DNA from: Streptomyces sp. NBC_01216
GTDB taxonomy: Bacteria > Actinomycetota > Actinomycetes > Streptomycetales > Streptomycetaceae
NCBI RefSeq assembly: GCF_035994945.1
Contig: NZ_CP108677.1
Location: 5,456,001 to 5,520,000, forward strand
DNA: 64,000 nucleotides
Direction: 5' to 3'
Below, piece by piece: positions 34,494 to 42,562 of this stretch. A program made the translations under genes and the position numbers. The notes beneath the pieces were generated by a model. That model ran no database searches, was not told the DNA's origin, and was given only the letters and a program-made list of their open reading frames with translations. Every line of letters begins with the position of its first letter. The first letter of the stretch is position 1.

Positions 34494-35201
34494 ATGAGCG
34501 AGCAGCGGACGCACGAGGAGCGACGGACGGCGGACGACCGGCCGGTCCGGGTGATGGTCGTGGACGACCATCCGATGTGGCGCGACGCCGTCGCCCGGGA
34601 CCTCTCGGAGGCCGGTCTGGACGTGGTCGCCACGGCCGGCGACGGCGAGCAGGCCGTACGCCGCGCCACGGCCGTCGGGCCGGACGTCCTCGTCCTCGAC
34701 CTGAACCTGCCGGCCAAGCCCGGCGTCCAGGTCTGCAAGGAGCTCGTCGGAGCCGACCCGGCCCTGCGGGTCCTGGTGCTCTCCGCGAGCGGCGAGCACG
34801 CCGACGTCCTGGAAGCGGTCAAGTCCGGCGCCACCGGCTATCTGCTCAAGTCCGCCAGCACCGCCGAACTGATCGACGCGGTCCGCCGGACGGCCGTCGG
34901 CGACCCCGTCTTCACCCCGGGGCTGGCGGGGCTGGTCCTCGGCGAGTACCGCCGGCTGGCCTCCGAGCCCGAGCCGGCCACCGGCGTCGACGAACCGAAG
35001 GCGCCACAGCTCACGGAGCGCGAGACCGAGGTGCTGCGCCTGGTCGCCAAGGGACTGGGCTACAAGCAGATCGCCGAACGCCTGGTCATCTCCCACCGCA
35101 CCGTGCAGAACCACGTCCAGAACACTCTGGGCAAACTCCAGCTGCACAACCGTGTGGAACTCGTCCGCTACGCCATCGAGCGCGGCCTCGACGACGCCTG
35201 A
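34494..35201 (+). CDS. macR: NarL/FixJ response regulator MacR
   Basis: A 235-residue regulator. The receiver has DDH near residue 24, phospho-acceptor Asp69 (VLVLDLNLP) and the lysine in GYLLKSA. The LuxR-type helix-turn-helix reads LTERETEVLRLVAKGL then YKQIAERLVISHRTVQNHVQ. The ATG immediately abuts the macS stop. It should be phosphorylated by MacS and bind DNA as a dimer. A terminator follows 13 bases after its stop. Confidence 0.94.
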   Translation: MSEQRTHEERRTADDRPVRVMVVDDHPMWRDAVARDLSEAGLDVVATAGDGEQAVRRATAVGPDVLVLDLNLPAKPGVQVCKELVGADPALRVLVLSASGEHADVLEAVKSGATGYLLKSASTAELIDAVRRTAVGDPVFTPGLAGLVLGEYRRLASEPEPATGVDEPKAPQLTERETEVLRLVAKGLGYKQIAERLVISHRTVQNHVQNTLGKLQLHNRVELVRYAIERGLDDA

Positions 35202-35214
35202 CGGGTGCGGTGAC

Positions 35215-35235
35215 GCCCCCGGCGAGGCCGGGGGC
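35215..35235 (+). terminator. terminator after macR
   Basis: Perfect 9-base stem GCCCCCGGC (35215-35223) with GCCGGGGGC (35227-35235) and a 3-base loop GAG. A TATATT box (35274-35279) downstream probably starts the dehydrogenase gene. Confidence 0.85.
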
Positions 35236-35321
35236 GAGGAGCCGTCCACCACGCCGACCGCCCCCACGGGCCGTATATTCGCCGGGACCAGACAATTCCG
35301 GCACACTCTCGGAGGGGCTCC

Positions 35322-36320
35322 GTGGAAATCCTGGCGTTCGGCGTGCAGGCGGACGAGAAGCCGATGATGGAGAAGGCATTCGAGGGCCACCATGACGTCC
35401 GCTGCCTGGAGGTGTTCCTCACCGAGGACACCGCGCCCATCGCGGCCGGCTACGAGGTCGTCTCCAGCAGCGTCAACGCGGACCTCGGCGCCCGGGTGCT
35501 GCGCACCCTCCACGCCGGCGGGACCCGGATGATCGCCCAGCGCTCCACGGGCTTCAACAACATCGACCTCGACGTCGCGGCCCGCCTCGGCTTCACCATC
35601 GCCCGCGTCTCGTACTACTCGCCCTATTCCGTCGCGGAGTTCGCCTGGACGCTGGCGACGGCCGTCAACCGCCGGATCGTCCGCGCCTCCAACCGGACCC
35701 GGGACTTCGACTTCCGGCTCGACGGTCTCATGGGCCGGGACCTGCGCGGCCGTACGGTGGGTGTCCTCGGCACCGGGAAGATCGGCGAGGCATTCACCCG
35801 GATCGCCCACGGCTACGGCATGAACCTGCTCGGCTGGGACCTCGCCGAGAACCCGGCCTGCCTGGCGCTCGGCATGACCTACGTCGAGAAGGAGCGGATC
35901 TTCGCCGAGGCCGACCTGATCAGCCTGCACGTCCCGCTGCTGCCCAGCACCCACCGGCTCATCGACGCCGCCGCGCTCAAGGCGATGAAGGACGACGTGC
36001 TGCTGGTGAACTCCAGCCGCGGCGGACTGATCGACACCGAGGCCCTCGTCGCCGAACTGCGCGCCGGCCGCTTCGCCGGGGTGGGCCTGGACGTCTACGA
36101 GGCGGAGGCCGGGCTCTTCTTCCTCGACAAGTCGCTGGAGGCCGTCCAGGACGACGTCCTGGCGAGGCTGATGACCTTCCCCAACGTCGTGGTCACCTCC
36201 CATCAGGCGTACTACACCGTCGACGCGGTCGGCCAGATCATCGACACGACCCTCCGGAACGTCCTCGACCACATCGAGGGCCGGCGCAGCGAGAACGTCC
36301 TGGTGCCGGCGGAGTCCTGA
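35322..36320 (+). CDS. D-2-hydroxyacid dehydrogenase (D-lactate dehydrogenase-like)
   Basis: NAD-dependent oxidoreductase of 332 residues in the LdhA/Ddh subgroup. Motifs: QRSTGFNNIDLD, the nucleotide fold VGVLGTGKIGEAF, LHVPLLPSTHRLID, LVNSSRGGLIDTEAL (Arg) and VVTSHQAYYT (His), with the glutamate in VYEAEAG. GTG start after GGAGGGG. It probably reduces pyruvate to D-lactate or oxidises it. Alternative 2-oxoacid substrates cannot be excluded. Confidence 0.92.
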   Translation: MEILAFGVQADEKPMMEKAFEGHHDVRCLEVFLTEDTAPIAAGYEVVSSSVNADLGARVLRTLHAGGTRMIAQRSTGFNNIDLDVAARLGFTIARVSYYSPYSVAEFAWTLATAVNRRIVRASNRTRDFDFRLDGLMGRDLRGRTVGVLGTGKIGEAFTRIAHGYGMNLLGWDLAENPACLALGMTYVEKERIFAEADLISLHVPLLPSTHRLIDAAALKAMKDDVLLVNSSRGGLIDTEALVAELRAGRFAGVGLDVYEAEAGLFFLDKSLEAVQDDVLARLMTFPNVVVTSHQAYYTVDAVGQIIDTTLRNVLDHIEGRRSENVLVPAES

Positions 36321-36365
36321 CCCGGAGGTGCCCGGCACCGCCCCGGGAAGCGGCCCCGGCGGGAC

Positions 36366-38255
36366 CTACACCAGGACCCCCGCCAGCAGGGACGCGGTGA
36401 GCGCGGCCCCCTCCCGGGTCAGGACCGACTCCGGATGGAACTGCACCCCCGCGAAGCCCGGCCCGCGCAGCGCGTGCACCTCGTCCGTCACCGGGTCCCG
36501 GCTGACCTCGATCCGGTGCAGCGCCAGTTCGGTGGCCGCGCGGTCGTCGCACCGGGCCGTGAAGCTGTTGTAGAAGCCGACCGTCCGTTCCTGCCCGAAC
36601 AGGTCGATCCGGAGCTGCGCCCCCTGGAACGGGGTGCGCTTGCGCACGATCTCCAGGCCCAGCTCCGCCGCGATCAGCTCGTGGCCCAGGCAGACGCCGA
36701 GCAGCCCGTGCCGGTGGTCCCGCACGAGGTCGGCGGTCAGCCGTCGGAGGAACCGCATCTTCGGATCGCCCGCGTCCCCCGGGTCGCCCGGTCCGGGGCC
36801 GAGCACCACGGGTCCGTCGTGGCCGAGCGCCAGCTCCCGCAGCCCCGGCTCGTCGTAGCGGACCACCGAGACCTCCGGTCCGGAAGAGCGCAGCAGATGG
36901 GCGAGCATCGCCGTGAAGGTGTCCTCCGCGTCGATGACCAGCACCTGGCCCGTCAGCGCCGCGACCGTTCCCCGGGCCGGGGCCGCCCCGTCCCGCATCT
37001 TCAGCCAGAAGGGCGCGAGGTCGGCACGCCGCGCGTCCAGGGCGGCCCGCACCCGGGGGTCGTCGGCCGGCCGCGGCGCCCGGGGTACGTCCTCGCGGGG
37101 CCGCCCCTCCCGCACCCCGAGGGCGGTCAGCACGCCCGCCGCCTTGGCGTGGGTCTCGGCGACCTCGCCCGCGGGGTCGGAGTGGCGCACCAGCGTCGCG
37201 CCCACCGGCACCCGCAGCCGGCCTTCGGCGGAGATGTCGGCGGTCCGGATCAGGATGGGGGAGTCCAGTGTCTGCGCCCCGTTCCGGTCCGTGCGCAGCA
37301 GTGCCAGGGCGCCCGCGTAGTAGCCCCGGCCTCCGGCCTCGTGGCGCTTGATGACCCGGCATGCGTTCTGCACCGGCGAACCGGTGACGGTCGCCGCGAA
37401 CATGGTCTCCCGCAGGACCTCCCGCACGTCGAGGGAGGACCGGCCGCGCAGTTCGTACTCCGTATGAGCGAGATGCGCCATCTCCTTGAGGCGGGGGCCG
37501 ATCACCACTCCGCCCCGGTCGCCGACCGTGCACATCATCTTCAGCTCCTCGTCGACCACCATGGAGAGCTCCTCGGCCTCCTTCCGGTCGGCGAGGAAGG
37601 CCAGCAGGTCCTCGGGGGTCGGCGCGGACCCGGCCGGGTACCGGTAGGTGCCGCTGATCGGGTTCATCACGACCGTGCCGCCGGACATCCGGACGTGCGC
37701 CTCCGGGCTCGCGCCCACCAGCGTGCGGGACCCGGTGTGCACGACGAAGGTCCAGTACGCGCCCCGCTCGCCCGCCAGCAGCCGCCGGAACAGCGCGAGG
37801 GCGTCGGCGCGGCCGAAGCCCGGGATCTCGCCGGTGAAGGTACGGCGGATGACGAAGTTGGCACCCTCGCCCGAGCCGATCTCCTCGTCGACGACCCGGC
37901 GCACCGTCTCCGCGTACACCGCGTCCGGCACGTCGAAGCCGCCGCCCTCCACCCGCACCGCGTGGGCGGGCAGCCGCTCCATCGCCTCGTCGAGCGGCAG
38001 CTCGTACGCCTCCTCGGCGACCAGGTACGCCAGCGGTGTGCCGTCGTCGCGCACCTCGAACCCGCGCTCGCGGATCTGCCGGAACGGCACCAGGGCGAGG
38101 GTCGGCAGCGTGCCGACGGGCAGGTCGGCGAGCCGTTCGGCCTCGCGCACCGCGCCGATCAGCACCTCCACCGTGTCGTGGTCGCGGCCCGGGGCGCGCC
38201 GGCGCAGCAGTGCGAACGGGGGACAGGAGTCGTCCAGGAGACGGGAGAGGTCCAT
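36366..38255 (-). CDS. trpE: fused anthranilate synthase TrpE-TrpG
   Basis: Converts chorismate and glutamine to anthranilate. The 629 residues join a chorismate-binding TrpE domain (1-430: NPISGTYRYPAG, DEELKMMCTVGDRGG, TGSPVQNACRVIKRHEAGGRGYYAGA) to a class I glutamine amidotransferase (about 437-629: VLGPGPGDPGD, nucleophile Cys in LLGVCLGHE, His-Glu in VQFHPESV). Such fusions are known in Streptomyces and in phenazine pathways (PhzE). A three-Trp leader peptide and a terminator precede it, so it belongs to tryptophan synthesis or Trp-responsive secondary metabolism. Confidence 0.94.
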   Translation of the reverse strand: MDLSRLLDDSCPPFALLRRRAPGRDHDTVEVLIGAVREAERLADLPVGTLPTLALVPFRQIRERGFEVRDDGTPLAYLVAEEAYELPLDEAMERLPAHAVRVEGGGFDVPDAVYAETVRRVVDEEIGSGEGANFVIRRTFTGEIPGFGRADALALFRRLLAGERGAYWTFVVHTGSRTLVGASPEAHVRMSGGTVVMNPISGTYRYPAGSAPTPEDLLAFLADRKEAEELSMVVDEELKMMCTVGDRGGVVIGPRLKEMAHLAHTEYELRGRSSLDVREVLRETMFAATVTGSPVQNACRVIKRHEAGGRGYYAGALALLRTDRNGAQTLDSPILIRTADISAEGRLRVPVGATLVRHSDPAGEVAETHAKAAGVLTALGVREGRPREDVPRAPRPADDPRVRAALDARRADLAPFWLKMRDGAAPARGTVAALTGQVLVIDAEDTFTAMLAHLLRSSGPEVSVVRYDEPGLRELALGHDGPVVLGPGPGDPGDAGDPKMRFLRRLTADLVRDHRHGLLGVCLGHELIAAELGLEIVRKRTPFQGAQLRIDLFGQERTVGFYNSFTARCDDRAATELALHRIEVSRDPVTDEVHALRGPGFAGVQFHPESVLTREGAALTASLLAGVLV

Positions 38256-38307
38256 GCGGTTCGTCGTTCCTTCCGTGGAGCGGAGAGGAACGGCCCGGAA
38301 AACAGAG

Positions 38308-38332
38308 GAAGGCCGCCCCTCGGGCGGCCTTC
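38308..38332 (-). terminator. trp attenuator terminator
   Basis: Perfect 11-base stem (38308-38318 with 38322-38332) with a 3-base loop. On the minus strand it is followed by CTCTGTTTTCC, a real T-rich tract. It sits between the trpL leader peptide and the anthranilate synthase gene and is the attenuation hairpin. Confidence 0.9.
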
Positions 38333-38352
38333 GCGTGTTCGGGTACGCGCAG

Positions 38353-38409
38353 TCAGTGGGCCGCCGGATGAGCGGTCCACCACCAGTCACGGGGCGTCTG
38401 CGCGAACAT
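38353..38409 (-). CDS. trpL: tryptophan leader peptide
   Basis: An 18-residue peptide, MFAQTPRDWWWTAHPAAH, with three consecutive Trp codons. It is followed by the attenuator hairpin about 20 bases on. Stalling at Trp codons under Trp shortage would prevent the terminator from forming and allow the anthranilate synthase gene to be read. An attenuator of this kind was described for an anthranilate synthase gene of S. venezuelae. The ATG has CCGG purine-poor bases upstream, so it is likely weakly initiated or leaderless. Confidence 0.93.
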   Translation of the reverse strand: MFAQTPRDWWWTAHPAAH

Positions 38410-38476
38410 GCCGGTGATGGTAGCCCATGATCCGCGCCGTACCGGTGTCGTACGTCTCAGCTGGCGGTCACTGGCG

Positions 38477-38503
38477 TGGACAAAGCCCTCGGCCACGTAC
38501 TGT
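38477..38503 (+). promoter_or_regulatory. probable promoter of the DAHP synthase gene
   Basis: TGGACA (38477-38482) and TACTGT (38498-38503), 15 bases apart, precede GTG 38510 by 6 bases. With no ribosome site visible, a leaderless transcript starting at the GTG is likely. The 101-base gap also carries the outward promoter of trpL. Confidence 0.45.
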
Positions 38504-38509
38504 GGTCGT

Positions 38510-39862
38510 GTGACCGTGAACGCTGAATCCCACGCCGTCGCCAAGGCGACCTGGCGAGACCTGCCCGCGGCGCAGCAGCCCGAGTACCCCGATGCCGAGG
38601 CTCTGCGCGATGTGATCGCGGACCTCGAGTCGTATCCGCCGCTCGTCTTCGCGGGCGAGTGCGACCAGCTGCGCGCCCGGATGGGAGCCGTCGCCCGTGG
38701 CGAGGCGTTCCTCCTCCAGGGCGGCGACTGCGCCGAGGCATTCGACGCCGTGTCCGCCGACCACATCCGCGCCAAGCTCAAGACGCTGCTCCAGATGAGC
38801 GCCGTCCTCACCTACGCGGCCTCCGTGCCCGTCGTGAAGGTCGGGCGCATCGCGGGGCAGTACTCGAAGCCCCGCTCCAAGGGGACCGAGACCCGCGACG
38901 GCGTGACCCTGCCGACGTACCGCGGCGACTCGGTCAACGGCTTCGACTTCAACGAGAAGGCCCGTGTCCCGGACCCCGAGCGCCTCAAGCGGATGTACAA
39001 CGCCTCCGCCTCGACGCTCAACCTGGTGCGCGCCTTCACCACCGGTGGCTACGCCGACCTGCGCCAGGTGCACGCCTGGAACCAGGACTTCGTGAAGTCG
39101 TCCCCCTCGGGCCAGCGCTACGAGCAGCTGGCGCGCGAGATCGACAACGCCCTCAACTTCATGAAGGCGTGCGGCACCGACCCGGCCGAGTTCCGCGCGG
39201 TCGAGTTCTACGCCTCCCACGAGGCGCTGCTCCTCGACTACGAGGGCGCGCTGACCCGGACCGACTCGCGTACCGGCAAGCTGTACGACACCTCGGGCCA
39301 CATGGTCTGGATCGGTGAGCGCACCCGACAGCTGGATCACGCCCACGTCGAGTTCGCCTCGCGGATCGCCAACCCGATCGGCATCAAGCTGGGCCCGACG
39401 ACCACGGTCGACGAGGCGCTGACGTACGTCGACCGGCTCGACCCTGACCGGGAGCCCGGCCGGCTGACCTTCATCGTCCGCATGGGCGCCGACAAGGTGC
39501 GGGACAAGCTGCCCGAGCTGGTCGAGAAGGTCACCGCCTCCGGCGCGGTCGTCGCCTGGGTCACCGACCCGATGCACGGCAACACCTTCGAGGCGGCCTC
39601 GGGCCACAAGACCCGTCGCTTCGACGACGTGCTCGACGAGGTCAAGGGCTTCTTCGAGGTCCACAAGGCTCTCGGCACCCACCCGGGCGGCATCCACGTC
39701 GAGCTCACCGGTGACGACGTCACCGAGTGCGTGGGCGGCGGACACGAGATCTTCGTCGACGACCTGCACCAGCGCTACGAGACGGCCTGCGACCCGCGGC
39801 TCAACCGCAGCCAGTCGCTCGACCTGGCGTTCCTGGTGGCGGAGATGTACCGCGACCAGTGA
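38510..39862 (+). CDS. aroH: class II 3-deoxy-7-phosphoheptulonate synthase (DAHP synthase)
   Basis: First step of the shikimate pathway, from erythrose-4-phosphate and phosphoenolpyruvate. The 450 residues are of the plant-like class II type: LQGGDCAEAF, RIAGQYSKPRSKGTE, NLVRAFTTGGYAD, LWIGERTRQ-like MVWIGERTRQ, and VTDPMHGNTFEA with metal ligands Cys, His, Glu and Asp in the expected places. GTG 38510 is chosen; GTG 38516 is possible. It is divergent from the trpL-anthranilate synthase unit, putting the entry and a branch point of aromatic synthesis back to back. Corresponds to Rv2178c (aroG). Confidence 0.95.
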   Translation: MTVNAESHAVAKATWRDLPAAQQPEYPDAEALRDVIADLESYPPLVFAGECDQLRARMGAVARGEAFLLQGGDCAEAFDAVSADHIRAKLKTLLQMSAVLTYAASVPVVKVGRIAGQYSKPRSKGTETRDGVTLPTYRGDSVNGFDFNEKARVPDPERLKRMYNASASTLNLVRAFTTGGYADLRQVHAWNQDFVKSSPSGQRYEQLAREIDNALNFMKACGTDPAEFRAVEFYASHEALLLDYEGALTRTDSRTGKLYDTSGHMVWIGERTRQLDHAHVEFASRIANPIGIKLGPTTTVDEALTYVDRLDPDREPGRLTFIVRMGADKVRDKLPELVEKVTASGAVVAWVTDPMHGNTFEAASGHKTRRFDDVLDEVKGFFEVHKALGTHPGGIHVELTGDDVTECVGGGHEIFVDDLHQRYETACDPRLNRSQSLDLAFLVAEMYRDQ

Positions 39863-39886
39863 GCGTGACCGGGGGGTGACCTCCCG

Positions 39887-39929
39887 CGACGGTGGGGCGC
39901 GGATCTCTGTGATCCGCGCCCCACCGTCG
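39887..39929 (+). terminator. terminator after DAHP synthase
   Basis: Perfect 19-base stem (39887-39905 with 39911-39929), 5-base loop TCTGT, 25 bases after the stop codon. Confidence 0.92.
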
Positions 39930-39962
39930 TCGTGAGGACTTTCCCGAGTCCGGCCCGCCAGG

Positions 39963-39981
39963 TAAGGTTAGGTTGACCTTA
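39963..39981 (+). promoter_or_regulatory. iron box (DmdR/IdeR-type) over the bfd promoter
   Basis: A 19-base sequence TAAGGTTAGGTTGACCTTA matches the DtxR-family iron box (ends TAAGGT and ACCTTA inverted). Its first six bases also serve as a -10 box. It should be bound by iron-loaded DmdR1, so bfd is repressed when iron is plentiful. It lies 26 bases before the bfd start. Confidence 0.82.
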
Positions 39982-40006
39982 TCGATCCTGGCGGGAGGTG
40001 AACCGC

Positions 40007-40252
40007 GTGTACATCTGCTCGTGCTTCGGTGTCACGGAGAAGCAGGTCAAGGAGCACGCGGACGCGGGTGCCTGCACCCCGCGCCAGATCGCCTCCGCCT
40101 GCAAGGCCGGCACCGACTGCGGCTCGTGCGTGCGACGCATACAGGCGCTCCTCGGGCGCGGGAGCTGCCCGCGCCGGGACCTCCTGGACCAGGGCGCGCC
40201 CGCCCTGGTGGCGGAGTTCACCGTGCCGGAACGCCTCTCCGAGGCTGCCTGA
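40007..40252 (+). CDS. bfd: bacterioferritin-associated ferredoxin
   Basis: 2Fe-2S protein of 81 residues that reduces stored ferric iron in bacterioferritin and releases it. The pattern is YICSCFGVTEKQV (CxC) followed about 32 residues later by CGSCVRRI (CxxC), the Bfd signature. GTG 40007 is chosen because GGGAGG is eight bases upstream; an upstream GTG (39998) lies inside that site. The iron box and the adjacent bacterioferritin gene support the role. The C-terminal 30 residues are variable. Confidence 0.94.
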   Translation: MYICSCFGVTEKQVKEHADAGACTPRQIASACKAGTDCGSCVRRIQALLGRGSCPRRDLLDQGAPALVAEFTVPERLSEAA

Positions 40253-40286
40253 GAGCCTGTCGGCCGAAGGTCACCCGACAGGCTCT
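40252..40286. terminator. terminator after bfd, member of a repeated hairpin family
   Basis: Stem of 12 bases, AGAGCCTGTCGG (40252-40263) with CCGACAGGCTCT (40275-40286), loop 11. The same words occur at 5820-5880 and 48241-48290. Confidence 0.82.
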
Positions 40287-40374
40287 GAGCTGAGACCGAG
40301 GCCCGTCGTCCGCGGGTCGTCCCGCACCGGCGGGGCTCCCGCTCCGGCCGGCCGGGGTCGGAACCGATCCTTCC

Positions 40375-40851
40375 TCAGCCCGGCTGCTCGATCAGCGTCG
40401 AGAGGTAGAGCGCCTCACCCAGGCTCTCGACGAGTTCCAGCTGGGTGTCGAGGTAGTCGATGTGGTGCTCCTCGTCGGCCAGGATCTCCTCGAAGAGGTT
40501 GGCCGAGGTGATGTCGCCCTTGGCGCGCATGACCTCGATGCCGCGCTTGAGGCGGTCGATCGCCTCCACCTCCACCTGGCGGTCCGCCTGGAACATCTCG
40601 GTGACCGTCTGGCCGACACGGACGTGGAAGAGCCGCTGGTAGTTGGGCAGGCCGTCCAGCATCAGGATGCGTTCGGTCAGCTTGTCCGCGTGCTTCATCT
40701 CGTCGATGGACTCTTCGCGGGTGTACTTGGCGAGCTTCGTCCAGCCCTTGTTGTCCTGGATGCGGTAGTGCAGCCAGTACTGGTTGACGGCCGTCAGCTC
40801 GCCGGTCAGCTGCTCGTTGAGGAACTCGAGGACCTCGGGGTCGCCCTGCAT
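40375..40851 (-). CDS. bfr: bacterioferritin
   Basis: Heme-containing iron storage protein, 158 residues, which assembles as a 24-mer. Ferroxidase ligands are Glu18 (TGELTA), Glu51 and His54 (DEMKHAD), a later Glu and the DEEHHIDYLDTQ motif. Met52 is the heme ligand between subunits. ATG 40851 with GGAG upstream fits the conserved MQGDPEVLEFLNEQL start. It faces bfd across a terminator, so storage and release genes are neighbours but differently controlled. Confidence 0.97.
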   Translation of the reverse strand: MQGDPEVLEFLNEQLTGELTAVNQYWLHYRIQDNKGWTKLAKYTREESIDEMKHADKLTERILMLDGLPNYQRLFHVRVGQTVTEMFQADRQVEVEAIDRLKRGIEVMRAKGDITSANLFEEILADEEHHIDYLDTQLELVESLGEALYLSTLIEQPG

Positions 40852-41017
40852 CGCAGAGGCTCCTTCCACGCATGTCTGTGTCGTGACTGGGCAGGATGGC
40901 CGCATCCTCGCACCACGCGTGGGAGGCGTCCAGTAAGTACAGGCTTAGTGTGAGTTGCCCGAATCGTGCCGCGGTCGGGGCTTGCCTGGTCATGACCACC
41001 CCTCGCGGTCTGTCACC

Positions 41018-41659
41018 ATGGATGACATGGGTCAGCCGGAGAGCGGAGTACGCCGGGAAGCGGCACAGTCGGATCTTCCGCCGGGGCAGCGGCTGCAGCG
41101 CGGCTGGCCGGTCACCCACTACGGACCCGTTCCCAAGTTCAAGCCGGACCGCTGGGAGTTCAGGGTCTTCGGCGCGACGGCGGACGGCGACAAGCGCTGC
41201 TGGAACCACGAGGAGTTCTCGGCACTCCCCTTCGCCACCACGGTGGCCGATCTGCACTGCGTGACGAAGTTCAGCATGCTGGGGGCCGAATGGGGAGGCG
41301 TCCCCGCCCGCACGATCCTCGAACTCGCCCCGCCGGCCGCGAACGTCACGCACGTGATGGTATGGGCCGAGTACGGCTTCAGCGCCAACATGCGCCTCGC
41401 CGACTTCGCCTCGGACGGCACGATCTTCGCCACTCACAAGGACGGTGAACTGCTCACCGCCGAGCACGGCTTCCCGCTCCGGCTCGTCGTGCCGCACCTG
41501 TACGCCTGGAAGGGCCCGAAGTGGGTCAGGGGCGTGGAGTACATGACCGCCGACCGCCGCGGCTTCTGGGAGGAGCGCGGCTACCACAACATCGGCGACC
41601 CGTGGACGGAGCAGCGCTACTCCTACCAGGAGGAGCCGGGGGACGGCCCCGAGCTCTGA
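41018..41659 (+). CDS. molybdopterin-dependent sulfite-oxidase-like protein
   Basis: A 213-residue single-domain member of the oxidoreductase molybdopterin-binding family. Seen are THYGPVPKFKPDRWEFRVFG, the molybdenum cysteine in VADLHCVTKFSMLGAEWGG, and the C-terminal VPHLYAWKGPKWVRGVEY. No signal peptide or dimerisation domain is present, unlike YedY/MsrP. Start ATG 41018 or 41027; neither has a clear ribosome site. Substrate unknown. It is divergent from bfr and converges on nfo. Confidence 0.87.
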   Translation: MDDMGQPESGVRREAAQSDLPPGQRLQRGWPVTHYGPVPKFKPDRWEFRVFGATADGDKRCWNHEEFSALPFATTVADLHCVTKFSMLGAEWGGVPARTILELAPPAANVTHVMVWAEYGFSANMRLADFASDGTIFATHKDGELLTAEHGFPLRLVVPHLYAWKGPKWVRGVEYMTADRRGFWEERGYHNIGDPWTEQRYSYQEEPGDGPEL

Positions 41660-41668
41660 GCGGCCCCG

Positions 41669-41706
41669 GAGCGCCCGGACGCCGCCCGGGTTGCCGGAGG
41701 GCGCTC
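41669..41706. terminator. hairpin between converging molybdoenzyme and nfo genes
   Basis: GAGCGCCC (41669-41676) with GGGCGCTC (41699-41706) and a GC-rich loop, overlapping the nfo stop codon. Confidence 0.6.
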
Positions 41707-42556
41707 AGGCCCGGAGTTTCTTCAGCAGCTCCACGTCCGCCGCGTGCCCCTCGGGGCCGCCGGGCGTCTCGATGACCAGCGGCACGCCCTCCGTGGCGGG
41801 GTGCGCGAGCAGCTTCCGGAACGGCTCCTCGCCGATGTGCCCGGCCCCGATGTTGGCGTGCCGGTCCCTGCGCGCGCCGACGGCCTCCTGGGAGTCGTTC
41901 GCGTGGATCAGCCTCAGCCGCCCCTCGCCGACGACGTCCACCAGCCGGTCGAGGGTCCGCGCCATGCCGTGCGGCCCGGTCAGATCGTGTCCGGCGGCGA
42001 AGATGTGGCAGGTGTCGAGGCAGATCCCCAGCTTGGGGTGGTGGTCGAGGGCGTCGAAGTAGGGGCCGAAGTCCTCCGCCCGCGAACAGAGCGAGAAACC
42101 CTGCCCCGCCGTCGACTCCAGCAGCAGGACCGGGTCGTCCTCGTGCGTCAGCTCGTCCAGCAGCGGCAGCATCCGTTCGCGGACCTGCGCCAGCGCCGTC
42201 GCCCTCGGCCGTCCGCCGGTCGCCGAGCCGGTGTGCACCACCACGCCCCGGGCGCCTATCTCACGGCCGCGGCGCAGTGAGTGCCGCAGCGAGTCCACCG
42301 ACTTGGCGACCGTGGCCTCCGTGTGGGAGCCGAAGTTGATCAGGTACGGGGCGTGCACCCAGGCCGACAGGCCCTCGGCCTCGCACTCCGCGCGGAAGCG
42401 TTCGTCCTGGGCGGGACTGCCGAGGGGCGTCGCCCAGCCGCGCGGGTTGGCGACGAAGACCTGCACGGCCTCGGCGCCGAGCGTGCGGGCGTAGGCGAGT
42501 CCGGTCGTGGCGAGGCCGCCGGCCACCGGGACGTGGCCGCCGACGGGGTTGCGCAT
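41705..42556 (-). CDS. nfo: deoxyribonuclease IV (AP endonuclease)
   Basis: Repairs abasic sites in DNA. The 283-residue protein is a TIM-barrel zinc enzyme of the Nfo family: GGHVPVAGGLA, the metal ligands in WVHAPYLINF, LLLESTAGQG, CLDTCHIFAAGHD and HANDSQEAVGARRDRH, then VIETPGG. The length is usual. It begins seven bases after the kinase stop on the same strand, so it is probably cotranscribed with the PASTA kinase. Confidence 0.93.
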   Translation of the reverse strand: MRNPVGGHVPVAGGLATTGLAYARTLGAEAVQVFVANPRGWATPLGSPAQDERFRAECEAEGLSAWVHAPYLINFGSHTEATVAKSVDSLRHSLRRGREIGARGVVVHTGSATGGRPRATALAQVRERMLPLLDELTHEDDPVLLLESTAGQGFSLCSRAEDFGPYFDALDHHPKLGICLDTCHIFAAGHDLTGPHGMARTLDRLVDVVGEGRLRLIHANDSQEAVGARRDRHANIGAGHIGEEPFRKLLAHPATEGVPLVIETPGGPEGHAADVELLKKLRA

Positions 42557-42562
42557 GAGTCT

